A DNA stretch of 64,000 nucleotides from Trichosphaerium sp. ATCC 40318 (taxonomy: Eukaryota; Discosea; Flabellinia; Trichosidae). Position numbers and translations under genes: made by a program. Each line of letters starts with the position of its first letter. The stretch's first letter is position 1. The notes below the pieces were generated by a model, which saw only the letters and a program-made list of their open reading frames with translations, ran no database searches and was not told the DNA's origin. The stretch is from assembly GCA_038496445.1 (NCBI GenBank), contig JALMLS010000621.1:1-64000 (forward strand). Reading direction: 5' to 3'. Of this stretch, positions 1 to 9,873 are shown piece after piece.

Positions 1-179
1 AAAAGCCACCTCCATCTCCAAAGTCAGCACTGAGAAGATCACCATCGCCAGGTACATCACCCTCCTCTCACTTGTTTTCTGTTTAATGAATATCCTCTCT
101 AATGTATTGTTAAGGTGCTGATAGTTCAAGACGTGTTCGGTTTGCCCTGGAAGATAATGTACTTCATTACGAAGAGTAA
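1..179 (+). CDS. 3' end of a Pro/Ser-rich protein with an RVRF tail (partial)
   Basis: Partial gene running in from the left edge. Exon 1-51 encodes a Pro/Ser/Arg-rich stretch (KPPPSPKSALRRSPSPG). A GTACAT...AAG intron follows (52-114), then a last exon 115-179 ending ADSSRRVRFALEDNVLHYEE and TAA. The reading frame stays open across the junction. The RVRF sequence followed by acidic residues fits the RVxF motif that docks protein phosphatase 1. That role is inferred from the motif alone; the family cannot be named from this tail. Confidence 0.55.
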
Positions 180-825
180 ACAACAAATAATTAAAGAAAA
201 AGCAGCAGGACTTACAGAACGCCCAAGCCTTAACTTTTTGTTGAATTTTGTTACTATCTATCCCAAACAAAGCGTTAAGACCAGATATAGTTGTGGTTAC
301 CACAAGATGTGAAAAATGAATTTTGTGGCTGTCTGAGAGTAACGTAATGCACGCCATTATCCCAAGAACCGTTGGAGGTTGAAATGAAGTAGTACTGTAA
401 GAACAACGCTGTTGGACACTTCATACGCTGAAGTATCCTTATGCAATCGCCTTTGCTATCATGCCAAGAAGCGTTCGCCATTGTAGTAGAGTTAAATAAT
501 GCTACGTCAAGTCGCCTTCAATCAATTACCTTTTACGCTTAAACATTGAACAACCTCGTCAAGTATTTGCTCACACCGAAAACTCACAAGACATTGAAGT
601 CTAGAGCAAAAAAAAACAATGAAGAATCTTTCAAGAACATATTGGATTCAAAAAACGTATGTATTTTGTTTCATTTTGATATGCTCAAGTGCATTAAAAG
701 AGATCAACATTGTTATGAAAAGGTAGCACCAACTACTAGAAAAGACAGTCACGTGATTTTTTCAATGGTGCGTATTGGCTTTACAGTTATACAATACCAA
801 GCGCCTAGAATTGTTTGTTATCTGT
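180..825. other. Intergenic, no gene recognised
   Basis: About 650 bases between two converging gene ends. Open frames here are short and unconvincing. No RNA gene or repeat was recognised. Confidence 0.4.
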
Positions 826-1689
826 TTATCTGTAGATCTTGTGAGCTCCCAAACTTTTAACACCTTCATTTGTCACATTCCAACATCTCCATAGGCCTAT
901 CTCATAAACACCAGCAAGCACTCTGATACCTTCATCTGTCACTGAAGTGTAACCAAGGTAGATGGTATGAACACCTTTGAGTGCTTTAATACTTGCATCA
1001 GTAGTATTTGTGTATTGTAAATTAATCGCATATACACCTGCCAATGCTGCAATGCCTGAGTCTGTTATTGACGTACAACAAGCCAAGTCGATAGTGTGAA
1101 CACCTGCCAATGCCTTTAAACCTTCATCTGTGACACGTGTGTGAGCTAAACTAATCTCATGTACACCTGCCAATGCTGCAATGCCTGAGTCTGTTATTCT
1201 CTCACAAGTAGACAGGTAGATAGTGTGTACACCTGTCAATGCCTTTAATCCATCATCTGTAATATTTGTGCGTGATAAGTTGATACAATGTACACCTGCC
1301 AATGCCTCAACCCCCTCATCTGTTATTGAACAACAGTCATGCAAGTAAATAGTATGAACACCTGCCAATGCGATGATACCTGAATCTGTTACTGACTTAT
1401 TAGTCAAGACGATGGTATGTACACCTGATAGTGCCGATGTACATTCATCTGGCTCACAAAATCTCAAGTCAATTATCGTATTCTGTAGTAATGGACTGCC
1501 TGCAAGCAACTGAGCTTGATTCTCACTTCTTATATAGATACGGCCGTATCCAACGTGGTTGTGAACAATTTCTCTCAATAGGTGGCATGTTTGGGCTGCC
1601 CGGAGCGCACAAACAGTTGTCCCTTGTTTCAGAATATGCACTATTAGTTCAATTGGTAGCACAATAAAGTCAGTGTCTTTTTCTTCCAT
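826..1689 (-). CDS. F-box / leucine-rich repeat protein
   Basis: Single-exon gene of about 287 aa. The start is taken at the ATG giving MEEKDTDF, because the open frame above it begins only with TTG. Residues about 8-50 (VLPIELIVHILKQG...RAAQTCHLLREIV) look like an F-box. From about residue 75 the protein is tandem LRRs of about 24 aa in the cysteine-containing FBXL style: GVHTIxLxxCxxITDxGIxAL. F-box/LRR proteins act as substrate receptors of SCF ubiquitin ligases; that role is family knowledge, not shown here. The GVH[TE]I core is unusually uniform between repeats at both protein and DNA level. A second member lies at 42.4-43.3 kb. The target is unknown. Confidence 0.75.
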   Translation of the reverse strand: MEEKDTDFIVLPIELIVHILKQGTTVCALRAAQTCHLLREIVHNHVGYGRIYIRSENQAQLLAGSPLLQNTIIDLRFCEPDECTSALSGVHTIVLTNKSVTDSGIIALAGVHTIYLHDCCSITDEGVEALAGVHCINLSRTNITDDGLKALTGVHTIYLSTCERITDSGIAALAGVHEISLAHTRVTDEGLKALAGVHTIDLACCTSITDSGIAALAGVYAINLQYTNTTDASIKALKGVHTIYLGYTSVTDEGIRVLAGVYEIGLWRCWNVTNEGVKSLGAHKIYR

Positions 1690-2720
1690 TTTGTATGTTG
1701 ATCTGTTTAAACAGGTTTGGTTAGTTTTATTCAATGTAAAAACACTTTAACGTAAACCTTACTTCACACCTTGTACGATACTTTAGGGTTTTGAATTTAG
1801 CCTCTATCAGCCTTTTATAACAAAATTTACGTTTAGCGGTAAAACAAGGAAGCGCTGGGGTTCGCACTACCTTTTTGCGAAATTGATTAGAGCCACAATT
1901 GACTAAAAAATGCCACTGTTTTCTTCCAAAAATGTTGTACAAAATGCCGCCAAAGAACGGACTTTGAAGAAATACAACATACCGCCTAATTTCGCGAAAT
2001 GTAGTGCAAACCCAGCTGGCCTACCCACTACTTTTTTTGTGTCAAAACGTGCCTGTGGTGACAGTATTTTGACATTTGGAACAAAATCACGTGATGTTAG
2101 ATACTTTCACCCAAACCTCTTTTTGTCACTTTGCGCGTAGAGAAATGTATAAAAGTGTATTACTTACGCGAAATATAGTTTCTAAACTAGTTTAGGCTTA
2201 TGCACAAAAAGGAATAGGTTTTATCATGTGATAAGAACTGTGGACTTTATTTAGGTGCAAAAACTGACTTTTATTTCCACACTGCAAAGAACTGCTAAGG
2301 TGTAGAATGAGTCATAATTTAAAGTATCGAACCCAATATCAGAAAAAAGGAAGAAAGCTTCTAGAAGTTTGTAAAATAAAAACTTATTCCGACCATTTCG
2401 ATGTCCAAAAAAAAACTTTAGAAGGATCTCTCGTTGAAACGGTGTCACGTTCCGATATTGTGTATGCTAGTACCTCATTTAGCTGCAAACTTGAATACCT
2501 CATAACCCTGATAAGGAGCTTTATTGTAGGGAAGTGTATGGTGCACAAGATCACCTCACGCAGAAATAGAAAAAACTTTTCATAAATACCCAATTTTCAC
2601 GTGATTTGTTTACATCAAATGCCAAAAACAATTTACTTAGTACATAATTTATGCTCACTATAAGTGTTGTGAACTTCACGAACTCTTAAAGTTACAGAAA
2701 ATAAAGTTACACGTGTGTAA
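1690..2720. other. Intergenic, no gene recognised
   Basis: About 1 kb between the F-box gene start and the TRM10 3' end. It holds T-rich and A-rich runs and only short open frames without recognisable domains. Confidence 0.35.
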
Positions 2721-4231
2721 TTACTTATCAGTCTTTTTTGATGTTTTTGCTTTTTTTGTTGTTTTTTCTTCTTCTTCTCCTTTAGGTGCTCTCTTTCTTT
2801 TTCCTCTTTTTGTCTTTTTAACTTTTGGTTCAAACCTACGCTTAGGTATAGCCAAAGTGAATGCCTTTTCCCAATCATTTGTTTCAGCAAAAATAGCCAA
2901 AATCTCATACACTTTAAAAAAAAAGTCAGAAAGGCTTCAGTCGTACGATGTGGTCTCAGATAAAAATGAAAATGTCAATTATAAGTTTCTATATATTTAC
3001 CTTGATTAATAGTCAATACTTTACGACCTACAAGATCAACATATTCATCTATGAAACAAGGAGTAAGCATACAAAAAAAAACAATAAAAATTATTTGTAA
3101 ATTGAACACGTACCAATTGGAAGTCTTGCAGTTTCTATGCGTCTCTCATTTGCACGTTTATACGTGGCTCCTTTACATTGGTTGTGATCAAGTAATCCTC
3201 CAATGACATAAACCTTTTTTCATGTTAATAAACGGAGTAACGCAACAAAGCACTCACCATGCCAGGATCCAGTTTTGTAAGAACATTTTCTAAAGTAAAA
3301 AATATTAGTTTAAAATCCGCCATTTCAACCGCTCTTTGAAGGACGCACTTGATTCAGCGGTGAGGTACACAATTTTTTCAGGGTCATGTACTTCATGGTA
3401 AGGCTTTTCATTCCATTGTACCTTGAATACATAAGCAAAGAGAACAAAGGCGAAGTGTATTTAAAAAAAAAATTAATCCCTTACCTTCCATTTAGTATGT
3501 CCTGCGTGTTTATGAACGTGTTTTACTACTTTCCCTTTATAACTACAAAAATCAAGGTGAAATGGGTTATCCATCTTTTTATTCACGCCATAGCACTTAA
3601 CAAAAACAGTCAGCAAAAAACCAAAGATGTCGTTCAAAAAAACGCCTTTTGTCGCCCTAGTGCGACTTTTTTTTTTCGACATTTACAATTGGAAATATAA
3701 ATTTTGTAGTAGCCTTGTTCTAAGCTACTTTTTGTAAAATCAACGCAAACAACATTTTGACACTTTTTTCCCAATTTTCAGAATTTTTTTTAAACGCGTT
3801 ATTTGCATACCTGAAGCATTTGAGGTACTACTTTCCGTACATCTAGTAATTTTAACAAAAATTAAAGCAAGAAAATTATAAATTACCTTTATCCGTCATT
3901 TCATCCTCCCATTCCAAGTCAATTACTACCGTGTTATCCCTACACGCATTAAAATGAGAAATAATGTATTTTATGCTACAAATACCTGTATGTTGCAGTC
4001 TCAAGCCTTTTCTTACTCGTTCCAGTAGAATCTCTACCGTCTAATGCAAATATGCGTTCTCGTTCTTTTTCTTCAAATCTTCGTTTTTTATGTTTCTGAA
4101 TAACGTGAGCAATTTATATACGCTATAGGTGTTCGTACCTCATGCCAAAAATTTTGTAGATCATCACGGTTGTTCTCTGGCTTTTTGTACTCTTTTTTAG
4201 TTTTAGTTACTGTTTCCTCGTTCTCTGCCAT
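2721..4231 (-). CDS. TRM10: tRNA (guanine-9-N1) methyltransferase, TRM10 family
   Basis: Multi-exon gene. The ATG at 4231 gives [20 protein letters not shown] and a charged N-terminus ([16 protein letters not shown]), typical of the basic N-terminal extension of TRM10/TRMT10A. The SPOUT-type catalytic part is clear: [33 protein letters not shown], then [32 protein letters not shown] and [17 protein letters not shown]. The motifs after IGGLLDHN match the S-adenosylmethionine-binding knot of this family. TRM10 enzymes methylate N1 of guanosine at tRNA position 9. The C-terminus is a Lys-rich tail of about 40 aa ending KTDK. Introns are short with GTACG-type donors. The gene is head-to-head with the TCERG1-like gene, with about 97 bases between start codons. 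Confidence 0.88.
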
Positions 4232-4328
4232 GGTGTCAAGCGAAATATACAACAGACAGATCAAATAAACTTCGGCTGAGAACAAGTTTGAAAAATCGCG
4301 CTTTCGCAAAAATCTAGCGTCGTGAACC
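4232..4328. promoter_or_regulatory. Shared divergent promoter of TRM10 and TCERG1-like genes
   Basis: Only 97 bases separate the two start codons, so both 5' UTRs and any promoter elements must lie here or overlap the coding regions. No clear TATA box is seen. Calling it a bidirectional promoter is inference from spacing. Confidence 0.5.
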
Positions 4329-7300
4329 ATGAGTGAAGACGCTGCACCAATAACAGGTACACACACTATTTTATTAACCCTGTGAGGGTAAAAACGCATT
4401 CAAATAATATTTATTGTTAATTTGTTTTGTTGTAGAGCAAAGCGTATCTCCTGGTACTATTAGATGGTTTTTAAAATACCAATAACATTTTTAGATGAGA
4501 CAACGCCAAATGAGCCTCAAAATGATCCTATGGGTACATTTATTCCTTGAACATAAATTTTAAAGGCGTACTAATGAACTAAAAGAGACTGAAAGTGTGG
4601 TTCAAGCGACACCGGACACTAATTCCGCAGAAGTGCCTCAAGATGCGCCAGTACGTAGAAAACAACGTCTCAGACGAAGAACCAAAAGCAATGACACTTC
4701 AATTTTACAAACCCGTTTATCACACTAACACGTCCACAAGGCTCCTCAAAAACAGTTTGATATACCACCTGAACCAGAATCATCCCTGGACGACTGGAAG
4801 ATGCATACAACGCCAGAAGGCACACCATACTTCCATAACGCTGTAACCAATGAAACAACATGGATAAGACCGCCAGGATTCTTATCGGTGCGTTATTGTT
4901 TAGAAAACGTGGACTAGAAGCAAGTTTACAAGCTTTTTATTTTTTTGTCAAAAATCTGCTTTTTCTTCGTTCAGATGTCATTATAGAGACTTATATTTAC
5001 TACCTAGGAGGAAGAGAAAAAGAGGCCAGTGTCATCGTACGTACCTTGGATCGCGCTATGTATGTAAAACGCTTTTCTTTTCGTTTCAGCAAGACAAAAA
5101 AACAAAAGTTGGTAAAAAAAATTCATGACGTTTTTTCGCGATTTTGTTCGTTCATAGACCGCCATTATGTATTGAAATTGCATAGTACATATTGTTTCTT
5201 TATTATTTTTGGTCTATTCTTTTAGTACATGTTAGTGGAACGTTTTTATTTCGGGGTCTTTTGGCGGCGTATTTTTTTTTTGTTTTTTTTTTTTAATATG
5301 GTCTCGTAGCGATCGCATTGGAACTACTGATTGGATGATTGTACATACAGCTGGTGGAACACCTTATTACCACAATAGTGTCACTAATGAAACTACTTGG
5401 TCACTACCAAGTAATTTAAACTCCAAACCACAACTCCAAGACGAAGCTGAAAACAAAAGAAAGGTAACCAATTTTTTTGGAACAAAAAAAGACTTCAGCT
5501 CTCCATACTTCTATCATTTTGAGGTTATTTTAGTTTATATTGTAAGGTGTATGTATGCTAATAAGTGATAGGCTGATGAAGCGGGACTTGATGAGAATGC
5601 CCCATCACCTAAAAAAGCTAAAAAAGATGAAGGTCCTCCTCCTTTAACACATGATGAACGTATTGAGCTTTTTAAGACTTTACTACGTGAACACGATATA
5701 ACACCTGTCACTACATTCCAAAAACTAGCTCCACAACTTGTTTACGATAAGAGATTCACAGGCAAGCATTGAAACACCAAAAACCTTTTTTTTTTGTTGA
5801 AATCTTGACACTTTTTTTCCTTAATTTTGTGAGCCTGTGGCTCGTTTGTGTTCACATTTTTTTGGTTGGATTCTTATTTGGAGTTTTCATCTAGCTATTC
5901 AGACGCAGTCAGAAAGAAAATCAGTGTTTGATGGGTTTGTTCTTGAGCGTCAAAATGAAATCTTGAAAGAAAAAGAAATGGCAAAGAAGAAAGCTAAAGA
6001 AAACTTTGCTATTACTATTGAGGATATGGTAGATGATGAAAAGATTGATCCTGATATTACTTGGTCTGAATTCAAGAAGAAGGTTTCAAAAGAAAAATGG
6101 TATCAAGTCGTTAAAAGTAAGGCAAGCGTGTACCTCTTTTTTTTTCTTCTTTTTTTCTGAGAAAGTCAGAAAAAACAACCAAAGACATTCTTGAATTGTT
6201 CTTGTTCTTATATATTTTTATAGGATCGTGAAAAACTATTTAATGAAGTTATTGAGCCTATACGCGATGAATATCTTGCACGTACGCCTTAGAATTGTTT
6301 CTTATACTCGTCACAACATCAACTCTAGTCTGAATTTTTTTTTGTTTTTGGCGCTTGTTTTTTGTTTCAAATATCTGACTTGTGTTCTCTTTTAGAATTG
6401 AAGTATGCAATGTCGGATTTTAGAGAGCTTCTTGAAGAACAGGAAGATATTACAGGAAGTTCTAAATTTGATGAGGTCATGGAGATTATTGAGAAAGATG
6501 AACGTTTTGGTAAAGATTCTCTTCGAGAACGTCATAGACGTCGCATTTTTAAAAAGTATGTCGGCGAGCTACGAAAACAAGAGGATGAAAAGGCAAAGAA
6601 AAAGAAACGTGAGGAAGCAGCAAGACGTGCTAGGGAGGCTGAAGTTCGTCGTATTAAGCGAGAGCAGGCAAGAACATGTTTTGGTTTTTTTTTGATTATT
6701 TTGGTTTTTTTTTCTGGTCAGAAGTTCTTCTTTTGGACGGGTTCGTCGTGACCTATCTATTAAAAATATAAGCAAGTGTTTGTAGCTTAATTGGTTAGAG
6801 CCGTCCGCTGTTAACGGGAAAGATGGTGGTTCAAGTCCACTCAAACACGCTTGTTTGGCATACTTTTTGGGGAATATGCATAACGCGGCTTTTTTCGTTT
6901 TTTGTATTGTTATTTGTTTAACTGCTTTGTCGTCTAATGGAGGTTTTTTAGGATAGAAAAACTAATAGTAGAAGGTCTAGGCTGGAAGAAGACGAAGCAT
7001 ACGCTAATTTTAAAGCTTTACTTGCTGAGAATATTCAAGATCCATCAGTACGTCCTTGTTGGTTTTTTTTTTCAAGTTTTGTTTGTCCTTTTTCTCGTTT
7101 TCTTCTTATTTGCTTTTCTGTCGTATTTGAAGTATATGCTTATTTTTTATTATCTAGACTGTATGGGAAAAGGCACAGCAGAGGTTAGAACACGATAGAC
7201 GGTTTTTGACACGTTTGATTCCGAGAAGCGAAAAACAACGTATGTTTGTTGATCACTTACAGGATTTACAGAGTGTACGCTAGTTGTTTTATGTTTTTGT

Positions 7301-8425
7301 TACTAACGATGTAACTAGGTAAAATACAGAGACTTTAGACAGCTCCTTGAGGAGCAAGATATAAAGATAACATCTAGATGGCCTGATGTTTGTAAAGATA
7401 TTGAAAAAGATGAAAGATTTTCATCTGTTAGTAAAGATAGACGTCGTGAGTCTTTATTTGAAAAGTACAGATCAGAACTTGAACGTAAAATATACGAGGT
7501 ATGTATAATCATGTTTACAACGTAAAAACAGATGACCCTGCAGGCTGAAAACAGTTAGGATCTTTTTTGAGAATCTGTTTCCCAAAATTTTCCTTGAATC
7601 TTGTGCTTACTGACACTGTCTTGTAGCAATTTGATAAATTACTCAATGATACACCACAAATTAGTTGTGCTACTCCAATTGAGGGAGACGAATTTGATCA
7701 AATAATAAACTACATGCGGGTACCCAAAAGCTTTTTTTTTTTGTTTGGTCTTCTTCAAAAACAATCCTTTGTTTATTTGTCTTGTGTAGGGCGATAGGCG
7801 GTGGAAAGAACTTGATGTAGTACCAGAAACACGTTTACGTAAATTACGAAACTTTATAAAAGACTTAAAGGCCAAGGCAGAGAAAGGTATTCAACCAAAC
7901 CCCAACCAGTTTTTTTCTCTTGATTTCAATTTTATTTTGTTTGTGTGGTTTCTGATATCACGTGTTTTGGAGGTTTATCCTTTTTTTTTATTTTTTACCC
8001 TTGTCTCTTGTTAATTTCTTTGTAGCAACGAAAGGAGGTAAACTAGAACTCCCTTCACGTGATTCTAGAGATAAAAGAGACAGAGGAGATAGGAGAGGTG
8101 ATCGCCGTCATAGAAGAGATGACAGAGATCGTGATAGACATGATCGTGGTGATAGAGACCGTAGAGATCATGGTGGAAGAAGTGACAGGAATAGAAGGAG
8201 CGAGCGTGATCGTTACAGAGACAGCGGAGATAGAGATAGGTAAATGATATTGCTCAGTTGTTTAGAAATGACTTTCCTTTTACGTTCTTTTTATTTTTGC
8301 TATTGCTGATGCTTTATCATAGGCGAGATGATCGTGATGACCGTGATAGAAGGAGAAGAGATCGTAGAGATCATTCTAGAGATAGAGACGACAGCAGGCG
8401 TAGTGATAGAAGATCAAGACATTGA
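4329..8425 (+). CDS. TCERG1/CA150-like elongation-splicing factor (two WW, several FF domains)
   Basis: About 12 or more exons from MSEDAAPIT to ...RRSRH and TGA. Domains in order: WW1 (DDWKMHTTPEGTPYFHNA...TTW, about 4.77-4.87 kb) and WW2 (DWMIVHTAGGTPYYHNS...TTW, 5.33-5.41 kb). A run of FF domains follows: HDERIELFKTLLREHDI...TFQKL; WSEFKKKVSKEKWYQVV with DREKLFNEVIEPIRDEY; MSDFRELLEEQEDITG; YANFKALLAENIQD; KYRDFRQLLEEQDIKI; and a degenerate last one. The tail is Arg/Asp-dipeptide rich (7.9-8.4 kb). The order and the ERKSVFDGF/REKLFNE signatures resemble TCERG1 (CA150) more than PRPF40. Such proteins couple RNA polymerase II elongation to splicing: WW domains bind proline motifs and FF domains bind the phospho-CTD. 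Introns often carry long T runs. One intron contains a tRNA gene. Confidence 0.85.
6776..6849 (+). tRNA. tRNA-Asn (anticodon GTT), nested in an intron
   Basis: 74-nt cloverleaf. The acceptor stem GTGTTTG pairs fully with CAAACAC, followed by a G discriminator base. The D arm is TAGCTTAATTGGTTAGAGC. The anticodon loop CTGTTAA gives anticodon GTT. The T arm is GGTGG-TTCAAGT-CCACT. The outermost anticodon-stem pair (G-A) is a mismatch. It lies between two coding exons of the TCERG1-like gene (ending about 6665 and restarting about 6953), same strand. A and B box sequences within the tRNA would serve pol III. Confidence 0.92.
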
Positions 8426-9101
8426 TGTTTGTAATAAAAAAAAAGAAACAAATTATTGTCTAGTGAGTTCTGAAGTTATTTTTTTTCCAGCTGGAAAGCT
8501 ATCGATTCTATCGAAAAAGTTTTCCGACGTACAAACTTAAAATCTGTTACAGAGCACCAAGGTACGCCATTCTGCCATTACTCATCGCTGGATTTTTCCG
8601 TAATCATAAGCAACTGCACTGAAATTGAAGTGAGCCCTTGAGAGAGCAATACTACCAATAACGCACGGTTATGGACCTTAGATTTTTCTTGCCCTTGATG
8701 TTGAAATTGTACTATAATGTGGTTTTAACGGGTTCTATTCCAGACCATTTTCAATATTAATGAGCTAGAATAATCATTGTGCACTCCGTTTGGTGACGGA
8801 TCGATTGAGCTTTGGGACTTCATTGAGATATCCTTTTTTGGAGGGTTCGAGTTAGTGCTCTCTTCACGTTAAAATACACTTCTTTTCTCAAAACAGATAG
8901 GTAATATCAACTCATATGTCGTCTATCTACGTTGTCGCATTTTTACTTACAGCTGAAATATTGTGCGTACCTTCACACGAGTAATTGAGGGATAACCTGC
9001 ATAATTTTTCGGCTGGCTATCTCTATGCTTTTTTTACCACTTTATTTGTACCTGTCACATGACTCAACAAAAAACTCTTTTGGACTAAAACCAACTTTTA
9101 T
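8426..9101. other. Intergenic with a short inverted match to the transposase N-terminus
   Basis: No gene recognised. At about 8985-9025 the plus strand reads GAGGGATAACCTGC... and GGCTGGCTATCTCTATG. On the minus strand at 22.61-22.65 kb nearly the same sequence encodes the first residues of the DDE transposase fragment. This short copy is inverted relative to that gene, so it may mark an inverted end of the older transposon or a second fragment. Confidence 0.4.
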
Positions 9102-9430
9102 TTAACGTGTGAGGTTGTGTACAGCTGCTGCAAGAAAGACAAGGTAGTCCATTTGGATGGCTGGCCCAAACCACGCTTTTGATAATTTTTTGAATTTATT
9201 CTTTATCTGGCCAAATGGGCACTCCACTCGTGCACGGAAAGTTCTGATAGCTGCATTGTACTTGCGCTGTTTCTTAGTGAGTACTTTGATACTTCTCCCA
9301 GTTTTTGTCTTGGTGCTATTCCGTGGTTCTTTTAAATTAGCATGTATTGTTAAAGTTTTAAAGTATTGCTGTGCCTTTCTGAAGTGGTTGTCAGCAATGA
9401 TTGTTGCACCTTCAAAGGTCCAGTACTAAA
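9102..9430 (-). pseudogene. C-terminal half of a split DDE transposase (DDE_Tnp_4/Harbinger-like)
   Basis: Minus-strand frame of about 109 residues: WTFEGATIIADNHFRKAQQ, then RARVECPFGQIKNKFKKL, then DYLVFLAAAVHNLTR and TAA. The RxxVExxFGxIKxxF block carrying the catalytic Glu, and the terminal VHNL, are hallmarks of DDE_Tnp_4-type nucleases. The coding sequence begins abruptly at the AGTACT next to the left end of the 12.5 kb element. The matching N-terminal half lies at 21981-22654 on the same strand. Reading across the two AGTACT copies leaves the halves one base out of frame, so the gene was decayed or frameshifted as well as interrupted. Confidence 0.8.
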
Positions 9431-9690
9431 ATGAAAACGGGATTTTTGTAGAGAATCACCACAAAATCTCTAAAATTGGTGATTTTGTAGTGATTTCCAC
9501 CAAAAATCTCATTTTCCTCCAGAGATTTTTGAGAGATTCTCTCGAAAATCTCATTTGGTGAGAATTTATGGAAAACTCTCTTTTGATTTTGAGAATTTTG
9601 GAGAAAATCTCTTTTATTTTGAGAATTTTGGAAAAAATCTCTTTTTGTTTGAGAATTTTGGAAAAAATCTCGTTCAATAGAAGATCATAT
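9428..9690. repeat. Left terminal/subterminal repeat array of the large transposon
   Basis: Starts after the left AGTACT. It has the inverted-end motif at 9451-9470, then diverged copies of an AT-rich unit. Three near-identical units at about 9590-9680 read GAGAATTTTGGAAAAAATCT. The array resembles the right-end array in inverted orientation, as expected for transposase-binding subterminal repeats. Binding is inferred. Confidence 0.7.
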
Positions 9691-9873
9691 GTACAAATGG
9701 TTTTATTGAACAAGATTGTCATCAAAGTTTCTGTTATCAATTGGGTATAGATTGTTGATAGTAATTTACCAAATAAATGTTTTCATCAACTGGATCTGGA
9801 ACAATGCATGCCAGTTTAAACACCATAAACAGCGGAACGCAAGCTAAGCATTTTTGACGTTGTAAACTAACAT
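9691..9873. other. Spacer between left repeat array and transposase 3' end
   Basis: AT-rich, no open frame of note. Probably 3' UTR of the transposase gene and element-end sequence. Confidence 0.3.

Noticed and set aside
4860-5225. 121-codon plus-strand ORF (MDKTARILIGALLF...)
   Set aside because: It runs through an intron of the TCERG1-like gene, is out of frame with the WW exons, and has poor composition.
9568-9750. ORFs over the left repeat array (LRILEKISF repeats on plus, FSKILKxKEI repeats on minus)
   Set aside because: They are translations of the AT-rich terminal repeats, not genes.
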